Both the position numbers and the translations under genes were made by a program. Source: Chloroflexota bacterium (GTDB lineage: Bacteria > Chloroflexota > Anaerolineae > Promineifilales > Promineifilaceae). From it: 42,193 nt of DNA. Where the stretch lies: positions 1 to 42,193 of the forward strand of contig RFGV01000312.1 of NCBI GenBank assembly GCA_003696605.1, read 5' to 3'. The notes beneath the pieces are model-generated. The model worked only from the letters and a program-made list of their open reading frames with translations. It had not been told where the DNA came from and searched no databases. Positions 23,972-32,151 of the stretch are shown here, one piece after another (the stretch's first letter is position 1; each line of letters opens with the position of its first letter).

Positions 23972-24798
23972 TGGCGAAGAAGATTCGTCTGGATCGATTG
24001 TTGGTTGACCGTGGGTTGATTCCGACGCGGGCTAAAGCGCGGGCGGTAATTTTGGCTGGTGAGGTGAAGGTGGATGGGCAGCGGGTGGATAAGCCAGGAA
24101 CGGCCGTTTCTCCCGATGCAGCCATTGAACTCAAAGCGCCTATGCCGTATGTGGGGCGTGGTGGGTATAAACTGGCCGGAGCTTTGGAGAGTTTTGCCAT
24201 TGACGTAAACGGCCGTATTTGTGCCGACGTGGGCGCTTGTACAGGTGGCTTTACCGATGTGCTTTTACAACAAGGTGCGGCGCGAGTGTATGCCATTGAT
24301 GTCGGATATGGTCAACTGGACTGGAAGCTGCGGCAAGATGATCGCGTGGTTGTAATGGAGCGCACAAATGCCCGTTATCTTGAGTCGCTGCCGGAACCAG
24401 TCAGCTTTGTTTGTATTGATGTTTCTTTTATTTCGCTCAAGCTCATTTTGCCAGCCGTGCAAAAGTGGCTGACGGAAACAGGGGCGGATATTGTGGCGCT
24501 GATAAAGCCCCAATTTGAGGCCGGGCGGGAACAGGTAGGCAAAGGCGGGATTGTGAAAGATTCGGCCGTTCACCGGCAAGTACTCACTGATTTGCTGGCC
24601 TGGTGTCGTAATAACCACCTGATTCCTGCCGGTCTCATGCGCTCCCCTGTAACGGGTACAGATGGCAACGTTGAATTTTTAGTCTGGTTGCGGCCACAGG
24701 GGGAGGAGACGGCTAGTGACGAGGAAATGATTACGGCCGTTATTGGTGATGGCGAACAGCCTGGACAGTCCATACAATCTTGTACAGCCGGAAAATAA
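23971..24798 (+). CDS. tlyA: TlyA-family rRNA methyltransferase
   Basis: A 275-residue S4-FtsJ protein. The N-terminal S4 RNA-binding domain reads RLDRLLVDRGLIPTRAKARA. The methyltransferase domain has ADVGACTGGFTDVLLQQGA for S-adenosylmethionine binding, VCIDVSFISLKLILPAV, and ALIKPQFEAG. TlyA enzymes 2'-O-methylate cytidines in rRNA; some homologues were first called haemolysins. The GTG start overlaps the ppa stop (TAGTG). The C-terminal 20 residues are an unconserved-looking extension. It converges with the response-regulator gene with two bases between the stop codons and no obvious terminator. Confidence 0.93.
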   Translation: MAKKIRLDRLLVDRGLIPTRAKARAVILAGEVKVDGQRVDKPGTAVSPDAAIELKAPMPYVGRGGYKLAGALESFAIDVNGRICADVGACTGGFTDVLLQQGAARVYAIDVGYGQLDWKLRQDDRVVVMERTNARYLESLPEPVSFVCIDVSFISLKLILPAVQKWLTETGADIVALIKPQFEAGREQVGKGGIVKDSAVHRQVLTDLLAWCRNNHLIPAGLMRSPVTGTDGNVEFLVWLRPQGEETASDEEMITAVIGDGEQPGQSIQSCTAGK

Positions 24799-24800
24799 AC

Positions 24801-25169
24801 TTAGCCGGGCAAGATTTTTTGAATTGTCTCCAGGAATTTCTCCGCGTTAAAAGGCTTCTGCAGAAAGAACAGGTTTTTTTCCCTTGTCAGGGCTTCTGAA
24901 AATTGTTCGTATTCGTAGCCGGTGGCAATAATTATCGGCAAGGTTGGATGATGTTGGCGGATGGCGTGTAATACCTGTATGCCATCTATGTCTGGTAAGC
25001 GTAAGTCTAAAATAACCACGTCAGGAGATAAAACGGCCGTATTTAACAAACGAAGTGCTTCGTTGCCAAGGCGACAAGTAACACATGCCACCCCCACAAG
25101 TTCCAGCAATTCTTCCAGTGCAGCAGATACCAGTGGGTCATCATCAATTACCAAAACTTGTGAACCCAT
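24801..25169 (-). CDS. Single-domain response regulator (CheY-like)
   Basis: A 122-residue receiver domain with no output domain. It has the acidic pair in VLVIDDDPLV, the phospho-acceptor Asp55 in VVILDLRLPDIDG, Thr/Ser in IIIATGY and Lys in FLQKPFNAEKF. It would take phosphate from the histidine kinase encoded 13 bp upstream and act by protein contact or as a relay. AGGAGG lies 3 bases before the ATG at 25169; the longer frame would run into the kinase gene. Confidence 0.92.
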   Translation of the reverse strand: MGSQVLVIDDDPLVSAALEELLELVGVACVTCRLGNEALRLLNTAVLSPDVVILDLRLPDIDGIQVLHAIRQHHPTLPIIIATGYEYEQFSEALTREKNLFFLQKPFNAEKFLETIQKILPG

Positions 25170-25182
25170 AAACCTCCTGTGG

Positions 25183-25959
25183 TCAGGTAGTTGGAAAGGG
25201 CGATTGAGGATAAGCTTCTGGCAGGAATATGGTGAAGGTTGTTCCACATGCAGGTTTGCTGTTTACTGTAATGGTGCCGCCAACGGCTCTCACCAGGTTC
25301 AGGCAGGTTGTAAGCCCTAACCCGCTTCCTGCTGGCTTGGTTGTGAAAAATGGCTTGAAGATATGATCCAATAAAATATTTTCGATTCCTTTTGCCTGAT
25401 CCGTAATTTCCAAAGCAATTTGACGGCTGGAAAACGGCCGTTTTACACGCTCATACTTTTCAAACGGCTCACAAAGCCAGGTGCGAATATAGATAGTCCC
25501 TTCACTCCCTTCATACGCTTCCACAGCATTGATCAACAAATTCATCAATACTTGTGATATATGCAAACGACTAATGCCCGCAGTTGGTAAATTGGGGCAT
25601 AAGTCCAACACAACGGTGATGCCATACTGCTTGAACAAGGATTGCAACATGCCCACATGTTCTTTAATTACCTGGTTCAGATCAACGCCAAAACCACTTG
25701 TTTTCGACTTCGGGGGATGGTTAAGCAGTTCTCCGATCAGTTCGGCAGCGTAATCGGCCGTTTTCAAAGCCTGTTCAATATCCTTCCGAGCTGGTGAGTC
25801 TGGTTCAAGCCGTAACAAAGCAGTGGAAAGCTGCATCTGCAAGCCAGTCAACAAATTGTTAAAGTCATGAACAATTGCCCTGGTCTGGTAAGAGGGGGCA
25901 GTATTTTTTTCCAGAATATGAGTTTGCAAGTTACTGGTTTTGGCTGACTTAATGCTCAT
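25183..25959 (-). CDS. Cytoplasmic histidine kinase without sensor domain
   Basis: A 258-residue kinase. The H-box is AIVHDFNNLLTGLQ (His31), so almost nothing precedes it that could sense a signal. The HATPase domain shows the N-box QVLMNLLINAVEAY, FKPFFTTKP and SGLGLTTCLNLVRAVGG. The G1 box reads DQAKGI instead of D-x-G-x-G, a minor deviation. There are no membrane segments. It likely gets its input from another protein and phosphorylates the neighbouring receiver. GAGGAGAG lies 8 bases before the ATG at 25959. Confidence 0.92.
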   Translation of the reverse strand: MSIKSAKTSNLQTHILEKNTAPSYQTRAIVHDFNNLLTGLQMQLSTALLRLEPDSPARKDIEQALKTADYAAELIGELLNHPPKSKTSGFGVDLNQVIKEHVGMLQSLFKQYGITVVLDLCPNLPTAGISRLHISQVLMNLLINAVEAYEGSEGTIYIRTWLCEPFEKYERVKRPFSSRQIALEITDQAKGIENILLDHIFKPFFTTKPAGSGLGLTTCLNLVRAVGGTITVNSKPACGTTFTIFLPEAYPQSPFPTT

Positions 25960-26085
25960 GATGTGGCTCTCCTCGATGTTTGCCTGCGGTGACTCAACAG
26001 CAACAACGCAAAAATAAAACAGGGCTGCTGTTTGCATTCAGAGGATAGCATAGCACAAAGCCTGAAGGCAGTCATTGGAGATAGC

Positions 26086-26107
26086 TATCAATGACCTATC
26101 AATGACC
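26086..26107. repeat. Tandem 11-bp repeat upstream of the kinase gene
   Basis: TATCAATGACC occurs twice head to tail (26086-26096 and 26097-26107). A partial inverted copy, GTCATTG, lies at 26071-26077. The 11-bp period is close to one helical turn, so a dimeric regulator could bind on one DNA face. The region lies between the TPR gene's end and the kinase gene's start, in the kinase promoter area. Confidence 0.6.
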
Positions 26108-26155
26108 TCTAAAGCATCTACAAATATTTTGGCAAACAATAGGAAGAAAGGAGGG

Positions 26156-27355
26156 TCAGGAAAGGGACTGGAGCCGATTTTTCATTGTGTTCAGCAATAA
26201 TTTAGAGTGTTTGGTGGGGGGGAGGGCTTGAAGGCCCTGGATGGCTTCCTGAAGAATTTGCCGAGAACGGCCGTTTTCCCCCAACGCTTCATACAATTCC
26301 GCCAAATTATCCATCGAATTTGCCCAGTTATACACATCACCCAACCGTTCATAAGCTGCAACAGCCTGCAACAACATCTCTTCTGCAGCCTGCCACTCCT
26401 TCATGCGCGTATAGACCATACCCAAGTTGTTATACAACCCCGCCACCTCCGACGGCTCCTGAATTTGCGAATGCAATCGCAAAGCCTCCTGCCAGGCTGC
26501 TTCTGCTGCCTTATAGTTAGCCTGATTAAAAGCCACCACACCCAGATTATTCTTCAACTGGCTTAATGTCTGCACATCTCCCAGGCTAATAAGATCGGCC
26601 ATAAGGTCTGAAGAAGCAGCATCAACCTGCTCCCATTCCCCCAACTCTGCCCAAAATGCCACCATATTCATTAACGCCTTAGTAGCAAAAGCAGGCTGAT
26701 TTAATTCTCGGTACAGGCGATGAGCTTTTTGGGCTGCCTTAAGTCCATCCCGCCAATTTCGGGTGCGTTTGTAAATGTGCGAAAGATTGAGATGGGCATG
26801 GGCAATAATATCTGTGGCTTGCAAGGAAGAGGCAATTTCAATAGCTTGCCGACACAAGGCGATGCTTTCTGTTGTTTTGCCCTGGAGGCTATCTACCAAA
26901 GCTGTTTTTGCCAGCAGACGGGAGTAGTCAGACAATTTTTGCATGGTTTGATATTGTTCCAGGGCGCGAGCATACTGTTCGGAGGCATCTTGTAACCTTC
27001 CCAGGTGATAATAGACATCTCCAATTTGTTCGAGCAGTCGGGCAGCAGCAAACGGCCGTTTCCCCTCATTCGCCAACTCCCACGCCTGCCACAAATACGT
27101 CAGCCACCTGTCCCAATCTGCATACCCAAAAACGGCCGAAAACATCCCCTGAATCAACCGATACCCCAAATCAAAAAACTCCACCGACTCCAACGCCGTT
27201 TCCAGCGCCCGCAACAAATTATCATAATCCCCCGCAATCAAATTCGCTGGACTAGCCGCCCCCTCCAATTGCGCCAGCCAATACTCAATATTTTGGCGAC
27301 GCTGTTGTTGCAAAACAGCCCGCCAATGCGCCCGATTCCGTATCGGTTTACTCAT
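26156..27355 (-). CDS. TPR-repeat protein, partner of the STAND ATPase
   Basis: A 399-residue soluble helical protein with about six to seven tetratricopeptide repeats over residues about 100-370. Examples are LEQIGDVYYHLGRLQDASEQY, AHLNLSHIYKRTRNWRDGL, LKNNLGVVAFNQANYKAAE, LYNNLGMVYTRMKEWQAAEEM and SMDNLAELYEALGENGRSRQ. TPRs mediate protein or peptide binding. Its ATG overlaps the TGA of the STAND gene by 4 bases (ATGA). The pair therefore looks like a regulator of the NB-ARC-TPR type split into two chains, with this chain as the ligand-sensing part. The ligand is unknown. Confidence 0.88.
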   Translation of the reverse strand: MSKPIRNRAHWRAVLQQQRRQNIEYWLAQLEGAASPANLIAGDYDNLLRALETALESVEFFDLGYRLIQGMFSAVFGYADWDRWLTYLWQAWELANEGKRPFAAARLLEQIGDVYYHLGRLQDASEQYARALEQYQTMQKLSDYSRLLAKTALVDSLQGKTTESIALCRQAIEIASSLQATDIIAHAHLNLSHIYKRTRNWRDGLKAAQKAHRLYRELNQPAFATKALMNMVAFWAELGEWEQVDAASSDLMADLISLGDVQTLSQLKNNLGVVAFNQANYKAAEAAWQEALRLHSQIQEPSEVAGLYNNLGMVYTRMKEWQAAEEMLLQAVAAYERLGDVYNWANSMDNLAELYEALGENGRSRQILQEAIQGLQALPPTKHSKLLLNTMKNRLQSLS

Positions 27356-28782
27356 TCCTCTGCCAACGCCCTCAACAAAAACACTTCCGTCAGACGGTGC
27401 AGCCGATACCGGCGCTCCGTCAGGCTCCCACCCGTATCCACCAACGACAACAAAATAAGCTCCTGCAAACAAACAGACACCCGCTCCACCGGCAAGCCCG
27501 AAACAGCCACCAGATGATCAAACGTAAACCCGGTTTCCCCCGCCTGTGTCAGAGCCAACAAAGTCACCTTGCTATCTGAACTCAGTGTTTCCCAAATCTC
27601 ACTGTAAATATAATCAAACAAATCCTGCTCACCCCGCACTTCCTGGCCAGGCACAAACCGCTCCAGCACATACGACAAAGAATGAAACCGCAACTGGCCA
27701 ACAACCAGCTTTAACGCCAATGGATTTCCCCCCACAACCTCATAAATCTTACGCAACGCCTTCTCATCTGCTTGCATCAAATCCATAAACCCGCTACGAC
27801 GCGCCTCCATACGAATCAACTGCAAAGCTGCTTCCCACGACAATTCACGCAACGAATACGAAAACACATCTGGCTCATCCAGCAAACGCAGACGAGACGT
27901 AAGCAAAAACTTGGTCGGATTAAGCCACTGGCGCAATTCTGGTAACAACAGACGATAATCGGCCACAGTTTCCAGATTGTCAATCACAATCAGACACGCC
28001 CTTTCACGTAAAAAACGACGAACCAATCGCTGCCGATCCAAAACCGATCTGCTCGCTCCAACAGGCAAATCAAACTGCTTGCTCAATTCATCAATCAGCA
28101 TTGGAAACGTTAATGCTGGCCGACCACTATCAATTTGCAGACGACCTAAAGTAGAAAGATGGGTTTGCTTGGCTGTAATCCACGCGATTTCCTGGAAACG
28201 AGGTGTATTGATCAGGTCACGAGTTACCTGGTCAGCCAATGCTGTTTTGCCAATCCCTCCCAGGCCATCAATAGCCACAATAAAGTGATTGTCTGGTGCC
28301 ATAAGTGCCTTGATGATAGTTTCTCGGGCTTCTTCTACCCCTACCAGTTCGGCATAGGAGGGTGGCTGAAGGCGATTTAACATGCGTTTCTGCCAGTTTT
28401 TGCTGGCCTGGGCTTCTAACTCGTTAATAATTGCTGTTAAGTGCTCAATAGCCTGGCGTTGACGATAATAAAAGCTGGATTCGGCAATGTTAAAGCTGTT
28501 GGCAAGAACAACAGCATCTTGCCCATGTTCAAACCGTGCTCGCAAAAGAGCTGCTGCATCGGGGCGAGTTCCAGCCAGTACGGTTAGGGCTTTCTCCAAT
28601 ACGGCCCGGTTGAGTGCTGCAGGCCCGGCTTCGGCCAGGCTGCCATGAGCCTCTGCTTCCTGATACAACAGGAGGCTCAGGCGCAAATTGGACAAAGGCC
28701 AACGCTCTGGCATTCCTTTATGCCATAAACGCAGGGCTTCGTGCACCTCTTCTACAGTGACTGATGCAAACGTTTTTTTCAA
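27352..28782 (-). CDS. NB-ARC STAND ATPase with N-terminal sigma-4-like HTH
   Basis: A 476-residue signal-transduction ATPase. Residues about 85-120 (VLANSFNIAESSFYYRQRQA) look like a sigma-70 region 4-type helix-turn-helix. Then comes the NB-ARC core: P-loop IDGLGGIGKT (171-180), Walker B CLIVIDNLE (263-271), sensor KFLLTSRLRL and GxP GGNPLALKL (351-359). The C-terminal winged helix ends in RLHRLTEVF, in the place of the MHD motif. There is no sensor repeat domain; the overlapping TPR gene supplies it. It is likely an ATP-switched transcription regulator, although STAND proteins also act in phage defence. The start appears to be TTG at 28782, with AGGAG 12 bases upstream, so the N-terminus is uncertain. 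Confidence 0.88.
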   Translation of the reverse strand: MKKTFASVTVEEVHEALRLWHKGMPERWPLSNLRLSLLLYQEAEAHGSLAEAGPAALNRAVLEKALTVLAGTRPDAAALLRARFEHGQDAVVLANSFNIAESSFYYRQRQAIEHLTAIINELEAQASKNWQKRMLNRLQPPSYAELVGVEEARETIIKALMAPDNHFIVAIDGLGGIGKTALADQVTRDLINTPRFQEIAWITAKQTHLSTLGRLQIDSGRPALTFPMLIDELSKQFDLPVGASRSVLDRQRLVRRFLRERACLIVIDNLETVADYRLLLPELRQWLNPTKFLLTSRLRLLDEPDVFSYSLRELSWEAALQLIRMEARRSGFMDLMQADEKALRKIYEVVGGNPLALKLVVGQLRFHSLSYVLERFVPGQEVRGEQDLFDYIYSEIWETLSSDSKVTLLALTQAGETGFTFDHLVAVSGLPVERVSVCLQELILLSLVDTGGSLTERRYRLHRLTEVFLLRALAEE

Positions 28783-28819
28783 TTGCCTGGCTCACTCCTG
28801 TTGTGTAAAAATTTGATGC

Positions 28820-28850
28820 ATCTTCCTCTTGCCAGATTTTAGAGGAAGAT
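28820..28850. promoter_or_regulatory. Perfect 10-bp inverted repeat, candidate operator
   Basis: ATCTTCCTCT (28820-28829) and AGAGGAAGAT (28841-28850) are exact inverted copies separated by 11 bp. They lie in the 188-bp divergent region between the STAND gene and the peptide gene. The repeat could be an operator for a dimeric protein, or a hairpin in either leader. Confidence 0.6.
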
Positions 28851-28859
28851 TGCAGGTGT

Positions 28860-28879
28860 TTTGAAGATGGTTTGAAGAT
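28860..28879. promoter_or_regulatory. Direct repeat TTTGAAGAT, candidate regulator site
   Basis: TTTGAAGAT occurs at 28860-28868 and 28871-28879, an 11-bp period. It is about 90 bp upstream of the peptide gene and next to the inverted repeat. Direct repeats at 11-bp spacing are the known binding arrangement of SARP/AfsR-type regulators. Whether the STAND protein binds here is inference. Confidence 0.5.
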
Positions 28880-28970
28880 AATTTAAGTTTTTTTTTGCTA
28901 ACATCACTTTATCTTAACATGGGATTGTGCTTTAACAAGCAAAATTCAAGTGAATGTAGGAGGTTCCAAG

Positions 28971-29177
28971 ATGTCCAACAAGGTGAAGATGGTTTTAGTG
29001 ATGTTAGTTGTTGTTGTCGCGTTGGCTGGTGTAGCATTTGCCGTTGCGTCAGCTGGGCAAACTGGTGTTGCTGGCGTGGATGGCTGGCAAATTGCTAATG
29101 TGAATTGGGGCAGTGGTAGTGCTCCCAGTCCGTTTGGCCATTGTGTAACCAGTACGGCCGTTTGCACAGGTAGTTAG
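28971..29177 (+). CDS. Small secreted or membrane peptide with two cysteines
   Basis: I do not recognise this 68-residue peptide. Residues 4-27 are a basic start plus a strongly hydrophobic helix (MVLVMLVVVVALAGVAFAVA), so it is a signal peptide or membrane anchor. The remaining 40 residues are Gly/Ser/Val-rich, with a short C-terminal loop of six residues between Cys58 and Cys65, which could form a disulphide. A near-ideal AGGAGG lies 8 bases before the ATG, suggesting high expression. It is transcribed divergently from the STAND regulator. Possible roles are a signal peptide or a bacteriocin-like product; neither is shown. Confidence 0.7.
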   Translation: MSNKVKMVLVMLVVVVALAGVAFAVASAGQTGVAGVDGWQIANVNWGSGSAPSPFGHCVTSTAVCTGS

Positions 29178-29263
29178 CTTTTTATTGGTTATTTTATCGC
29201 TACTTGCAAGCGTCTGCATCAATGGAACCATCCCTTGTGAGTAGGGAGCAGCACGAGGACATC

Positions 29264-29734
29264 ATGTTATCGAGGCGCAGCAAAAGAAATTGGGCAAAGA
29301 CGTTTATTTTGATAGGTGATGGCTTTGATGAGCTGGAAGTGGTGTACTTCTTGCATAAGTTTCGTGAAGCTGGATTGCCTATCAAAACAGTGAGCCTGTT
29401 TGACCGGTTGGTGACGAGTCGCCAGGGGGTGGGGCTGAAGGCGGACTACGCGCTGGCGGATATGCCTTTTGATCCGGAACTTGATTGTTTGATTGTTTTG
29501 CCTGCTGGCGGGCACAATGGGGAAATTCTTCGACATGACGCCCGTGTTAAGTCGTTGTTACGATCGTTGAATCGTGCGGGTCAGGGGCGAATAGCTGTCA
29601 CCAGAGGGAATAGCCGGTTGTGGGAGGAGATTGGGGAAGTTGTGACGGAGCGTCCCCGATATCGCCCGGAACAGGATGAGGATTTGCCCGCTTTTGTAGA
29701 ATCTTTGCGAGACAGGGTAGTATATGCAGTTTAG
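29264..29734 (+). CDS. DJ-1/PfpI-like protein lacking the nucleophile cysteine
   Basis: A 156-residue protein with the DJ-1/PfpI order of motifs: FILIGDGFDELEVVYFLHKF (conserved Glu position), AGLPIKTVSLF, GVGLKADYALADM and DCLIVLPAGGHNG. The nucleophile-elbow segment is GRIAVTRGNSRLW, with no Cys where active family members have one. The C-terminus is shorter than usual, so the classic hydrolase or deglycase activity is unlikely. The ATG at 29264 has GAGGA 4 bases upstream; the longer TTG or ATG starts lack one. It may belong with the preceding peptide gene, 86 bp away. Confidence 0.75.
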   Translation: MLSRRSKRNWAKTFILIGDGFDELEVVYFLHKFREAGLPIKTVSLFDRLVTSRQGVGLKADYALADMPFDPELDCLIVLPAGGHNGEILRHDARVKSLLRSLNRAGQGRIAVTRGNSRLWEEIGEVVTERPRYRPEQDEDLPAFVESLRDRVVYAV

Positions 29735-29790
29735 TTTTGGTTAATTCGGCTCCCAAGGTCGGATTTTCAGGTACTTTCCGTGTGATTGGG

Positions 29791-29824
29791 TAAGCGTGTT
29801 ACGGCCGTATCCGTAGCACGCTTA
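29791..29824. terminator. Hairpin between convergent genes overlapping a palindrome
   Basis: TAAGCGTG (29791-29798) pairs with CACGCTTA (29817-29824). The loop contains the palindromic TACGGCCGTA. The stem overlaps the last codons of the minus-strand gene ending at 29799, so the stop codon falls inside it. No clear U-tract follows, so intrinsic termination is not certain. Confidence 0.5.
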
Positions 29825-30281
29825 TCCATTTTACCTGTCGTAAGGCATCATCCCGTTCGCTGGGAACAATAAGACGAACCAGTCCTTGTTGCCGGGTGAG
29901 AAAACGGCCGTTTGCCGCATACGCCAGCAAAATCGGCCCGGCTACGCTCGGTTGCCACAACTCCTCCGCCATCACTCTGTTGCCAAACCCATCGGCACTG
30001 ATCACCTCCACCGATGACCACACATCCCCCGCAAATCGGCGCACAACATCCAACAATTGCGCTCCCGTAAACGCAAACGGCCCCGACGTCCCATGCCCGG
30101 TACTCACAATAAAACAATTTTCCACCGTTGTGGGCGGAAAACCCTGCAATTCTGCCAGACCAAGCAAGTGAAAATCCTCTGTACCCCACTCCACCCGAAT
30201 TGTTGGGTCTTCTGTCGGCGGCTCAAAATTGGGTTCATGTGCATGTGGTTGTAAAGGATCATTCTTATGTATATGTGTCAT
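29799..30281 (-). CDS. Small oxidoreductase molybdopterin-binding-domain protein
   Basis: A 160-residue protein resembling the sulfite-oxidase-type molybdopterin fold. It has an early [21 protein letters not shown] (possible Mo-ligand Cys), then [50 protein letters not shown], and a closing [20 protein letters not shown]. Full sulfite oxidases have extra domains; this is the core only. There is no signal peptide. The AGGAGG just upstream favours the second ATG (30281) over 30284. It diverges from lepA across only 29 bp, so the two promoters overlap the opposite gene. Confidence 0.75.
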   Translation of the reverse strand: MTHIHKNDPLQPHAHEPNFEPPTEDPTIRVEWGTEDFHLLGLAELQGFPPTTVENCFIVSTGHGTSGPFAFTGAQLLDVVRRFAGDVWSSVEVISADGFGNRVMAEELWQPSVAGPILLAYAANGRFLTRQQGLVRLIVPSERDDALRQVKWISVLRIRP

Positions 30282-30297
30282 CATGCCTCCTGTTTGC

Positions 30298-30303
30298 TAT
30301 ACT
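30298..30303 (+). promoter_or_regulatory. -10 box for a leaderless lepA transcript
   Basis: TATACT at 30298-30303 ends 8 bases before the lepA ATG at 30311. A GTGTCA at 30275-30280 could be a -35 at 17 bp. No Shine-Dalgarno sequence precedes this ATG, so a leaderless mRNA is a fair reading. Confidence 0.5.
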
Positions 30304-30310
30304 TGGCAGT

Positions 30311-32119
30311 ATGGAACAGAGCAAAATACGAAACTTCTGCATAATTGCACACATCGATCACGGCAAATCTACCCTTGCCGACCGACTCTTGCAAGTTACC
30401 GGCACAATTTCCGAGCGGGAAATGCAAGAGCAGATACTTGATAGCATGGACCTGGAACGCGAAAAAGGGGTCACTATCAAGGCTTCTGCCGTCCGTATGC
30501 TTTACACGGCCAAGGATGGCGAAACCTATGAAATGAACCTGATTGACACGCCAGGTCATGTGGATTTTGGGTATGAAGTCAGCCGGGCACTGCAAAGCTG
30601 TGAAGGTGCGCTATTAGTTGTTGATGCGACTCAAGGCATTGAAGCGCAAACCCTGGCTAATCTTTACCTGGCTTTGGATGCAGACCTGGAAATCATCCCC
30701 GTTATCAACAAAATTGATCTCCCTGCGGCCATGCCAGATGAAGTGGCTCAAGAGATAGAAGACATTACGGGCATACCGGCGGAGGAGGTTATTCCTGTCA
30801 GTGCCAAAATGGGCACGAATGTAGAGGCTGTATTAGAAGCAATTGTCAATCGTGTGCCACCACCGGAGGGCGATCCAGAAGCGCCATTGCGGGCACTTGT
30901 TTTTGATTCGCACTATGATTCCTACAAAGGGGTGGTGGCTTATGTGCGAATTTTTGAGGGGCGGTTGACTGGTCAGGACTGGATCAAAATGATGTCCAAT
31001 GACGTAACGGCCGAACCCATTGAAATAGGCATTTTTAGCCCGGCCATGAAACCTGTGGACGAATTATCTGTTGGTGAAGTTGGCTATATCGCTACTGGCC
31101 TGAAAACTGTTCGCGAATGTCGTGTTGGCGATACCATCACCTTGCGCGACCGTCCCGCCACTGAACCTTTACCCGGCTTCCGCACCGTCAAGCCAATGGT
31201 TTTTGCCGGTTTTTACCCCAGCGAAGGTGAAGATTACGCCCTGCTCAAGGAAGCTCTGGAAAAGCTGCAACTAAACGATGCTGCCCTTGTTTTTGAGCCA
31301 GAAACATCCAACGCTCTCAATTTCGGTTTTCGGTGTGGCTTTCTGGGACTGTTTCACATGGAAATTGTGCAGGAACGTCTGGAGCGAGAATACAACCTGG
31401 ATATTGTCGCAACAGCTCCCAGTGTGCGGTATGAAGTGGTTATGGCCCACACTGGCGAAGTACGCATTATTGACAGTCCTGCTGAGTTACCGGATGAGGG
31501 ACAAATTGCGGAAATTCGTGAACCATGGATGCATGTGCAAATTTTCACTCCCGAAGAATACTATGGGGTGGTGATGGATCTGGTGATGAAGCGGCGGGGT
31601 GAATTTGTGGGGCAGGAATATCCCGCACCAGGGCGAGTTATTCTCAAGTTTGACTTGCCTCTGGCTGAAATGATAGTGGATTTTTACGACAAGCTGAAGA
31701 GTGGCACACGGGGTTACGCCTCAATGGATTATGAGTTTGCCGGTTATCGAGCTTCTGATTTGGTTAAGCTGGATGTGTTGGTAAATAAACAGCCGGTAGA
31801 TGCGCTGGCGATGATTGTGCATCGGGATCATGCGTATCATCGTGGGCAAAAACTGGTGACGCAACTCCGTAAGCTGATTCCCCGACAACTGTTTGAAGTG
31901 CCGATTCAGGCTGCTGTGGGCAAACGGGTGATTAGTCGGGCAACTGTAAAGGCATTGCGTAAGGATGTTTTGGCCAAGTGTTATGGTGGTGATGTGACAC
32001 GCAAGCGTAAGTTGTTGGAAAAGCAGAAGAAGGGAAAGAGGCGGATGAAGATGATCGGTACAGTGGAGGTGCCGCAAGAGGCTTTTCTGGCTGTGTTGCG
32101 TCTGGGGGATGATGATTAG
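30311..32119 (+). CDS. lepA: Elongation factor 4 (LepA)
   Basis: A 602-residue translational GTPase, the usual LepA length. G1 is [10 protein letters not shown]2 lies in [11 protein letters not shown]3 is DTPGHVDF, G4 is NKIDLP and G5 is SAKMG. The LepA-specific C-terminus is present, including [22 protein letters not shown] and the terminal [20 protein letters not shown]. It acts on the ribosome to remodel or back-translocate stalled complexes. The start [20 protein letters not shown] matches homologues; the longer upstream frame is rejected. pyrD follows 32 bp later on the same strand. Confidence 0.97.
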   Translation: MEQSKIRNFCIIAHIDHGKSTLADRLLQVTGTISEREMQEQILDSMDLEREKGVTIKASAVRMLYTAKDGETYEMNLIDTPGHVDFGYEVSRALQSCEGALLVVDATQGIEAQTLANLYLALDADLEIIPVINKIDLPAAMPDEVAQEIEDITGIPAEEVIPVSAKMGTNVEAVLEAIVNRVPPPEGDPEAPLRALVFDSHYDSYKGVVAYVRIFEGRLTGQDWIKMMSNDVTAEPIEIGIFSPAMKPVDELSVGEVGYIATGLKTVRECRVGDTITLRDRPATEPLPGFRTVKPMVFAGFYPSEGEDYALLKEALEKLQLNDAALVFEPETSNALNFGFRCGFLGLFHMEIVQERLEREYNLDIVATAPSVRYEVVMAHTGEVRIIDSPAELPDEGQIAEIREPWMHVQIFTPEEYYGVVMDLVMKRRGEFVGQEYPAPGRVILKFDLPLAEMIVDFYDKLKSGTRGYASMDYEFAGYRASDLVKLDVLVNKQPVDALAMIVHRDHAYHRGQKLVTQLRKLIPRQLFEVPIQAAVGKRVISRATVKALRKDVLAKCYGGDVTRKRKLLEKQKKGKRRMKMIGTVEVPQEAFLAVLRLGDDD

Positions 32120-32151
32120 GGTTCCTCATCTGGAGGGGGCTGGCCGTTGAT

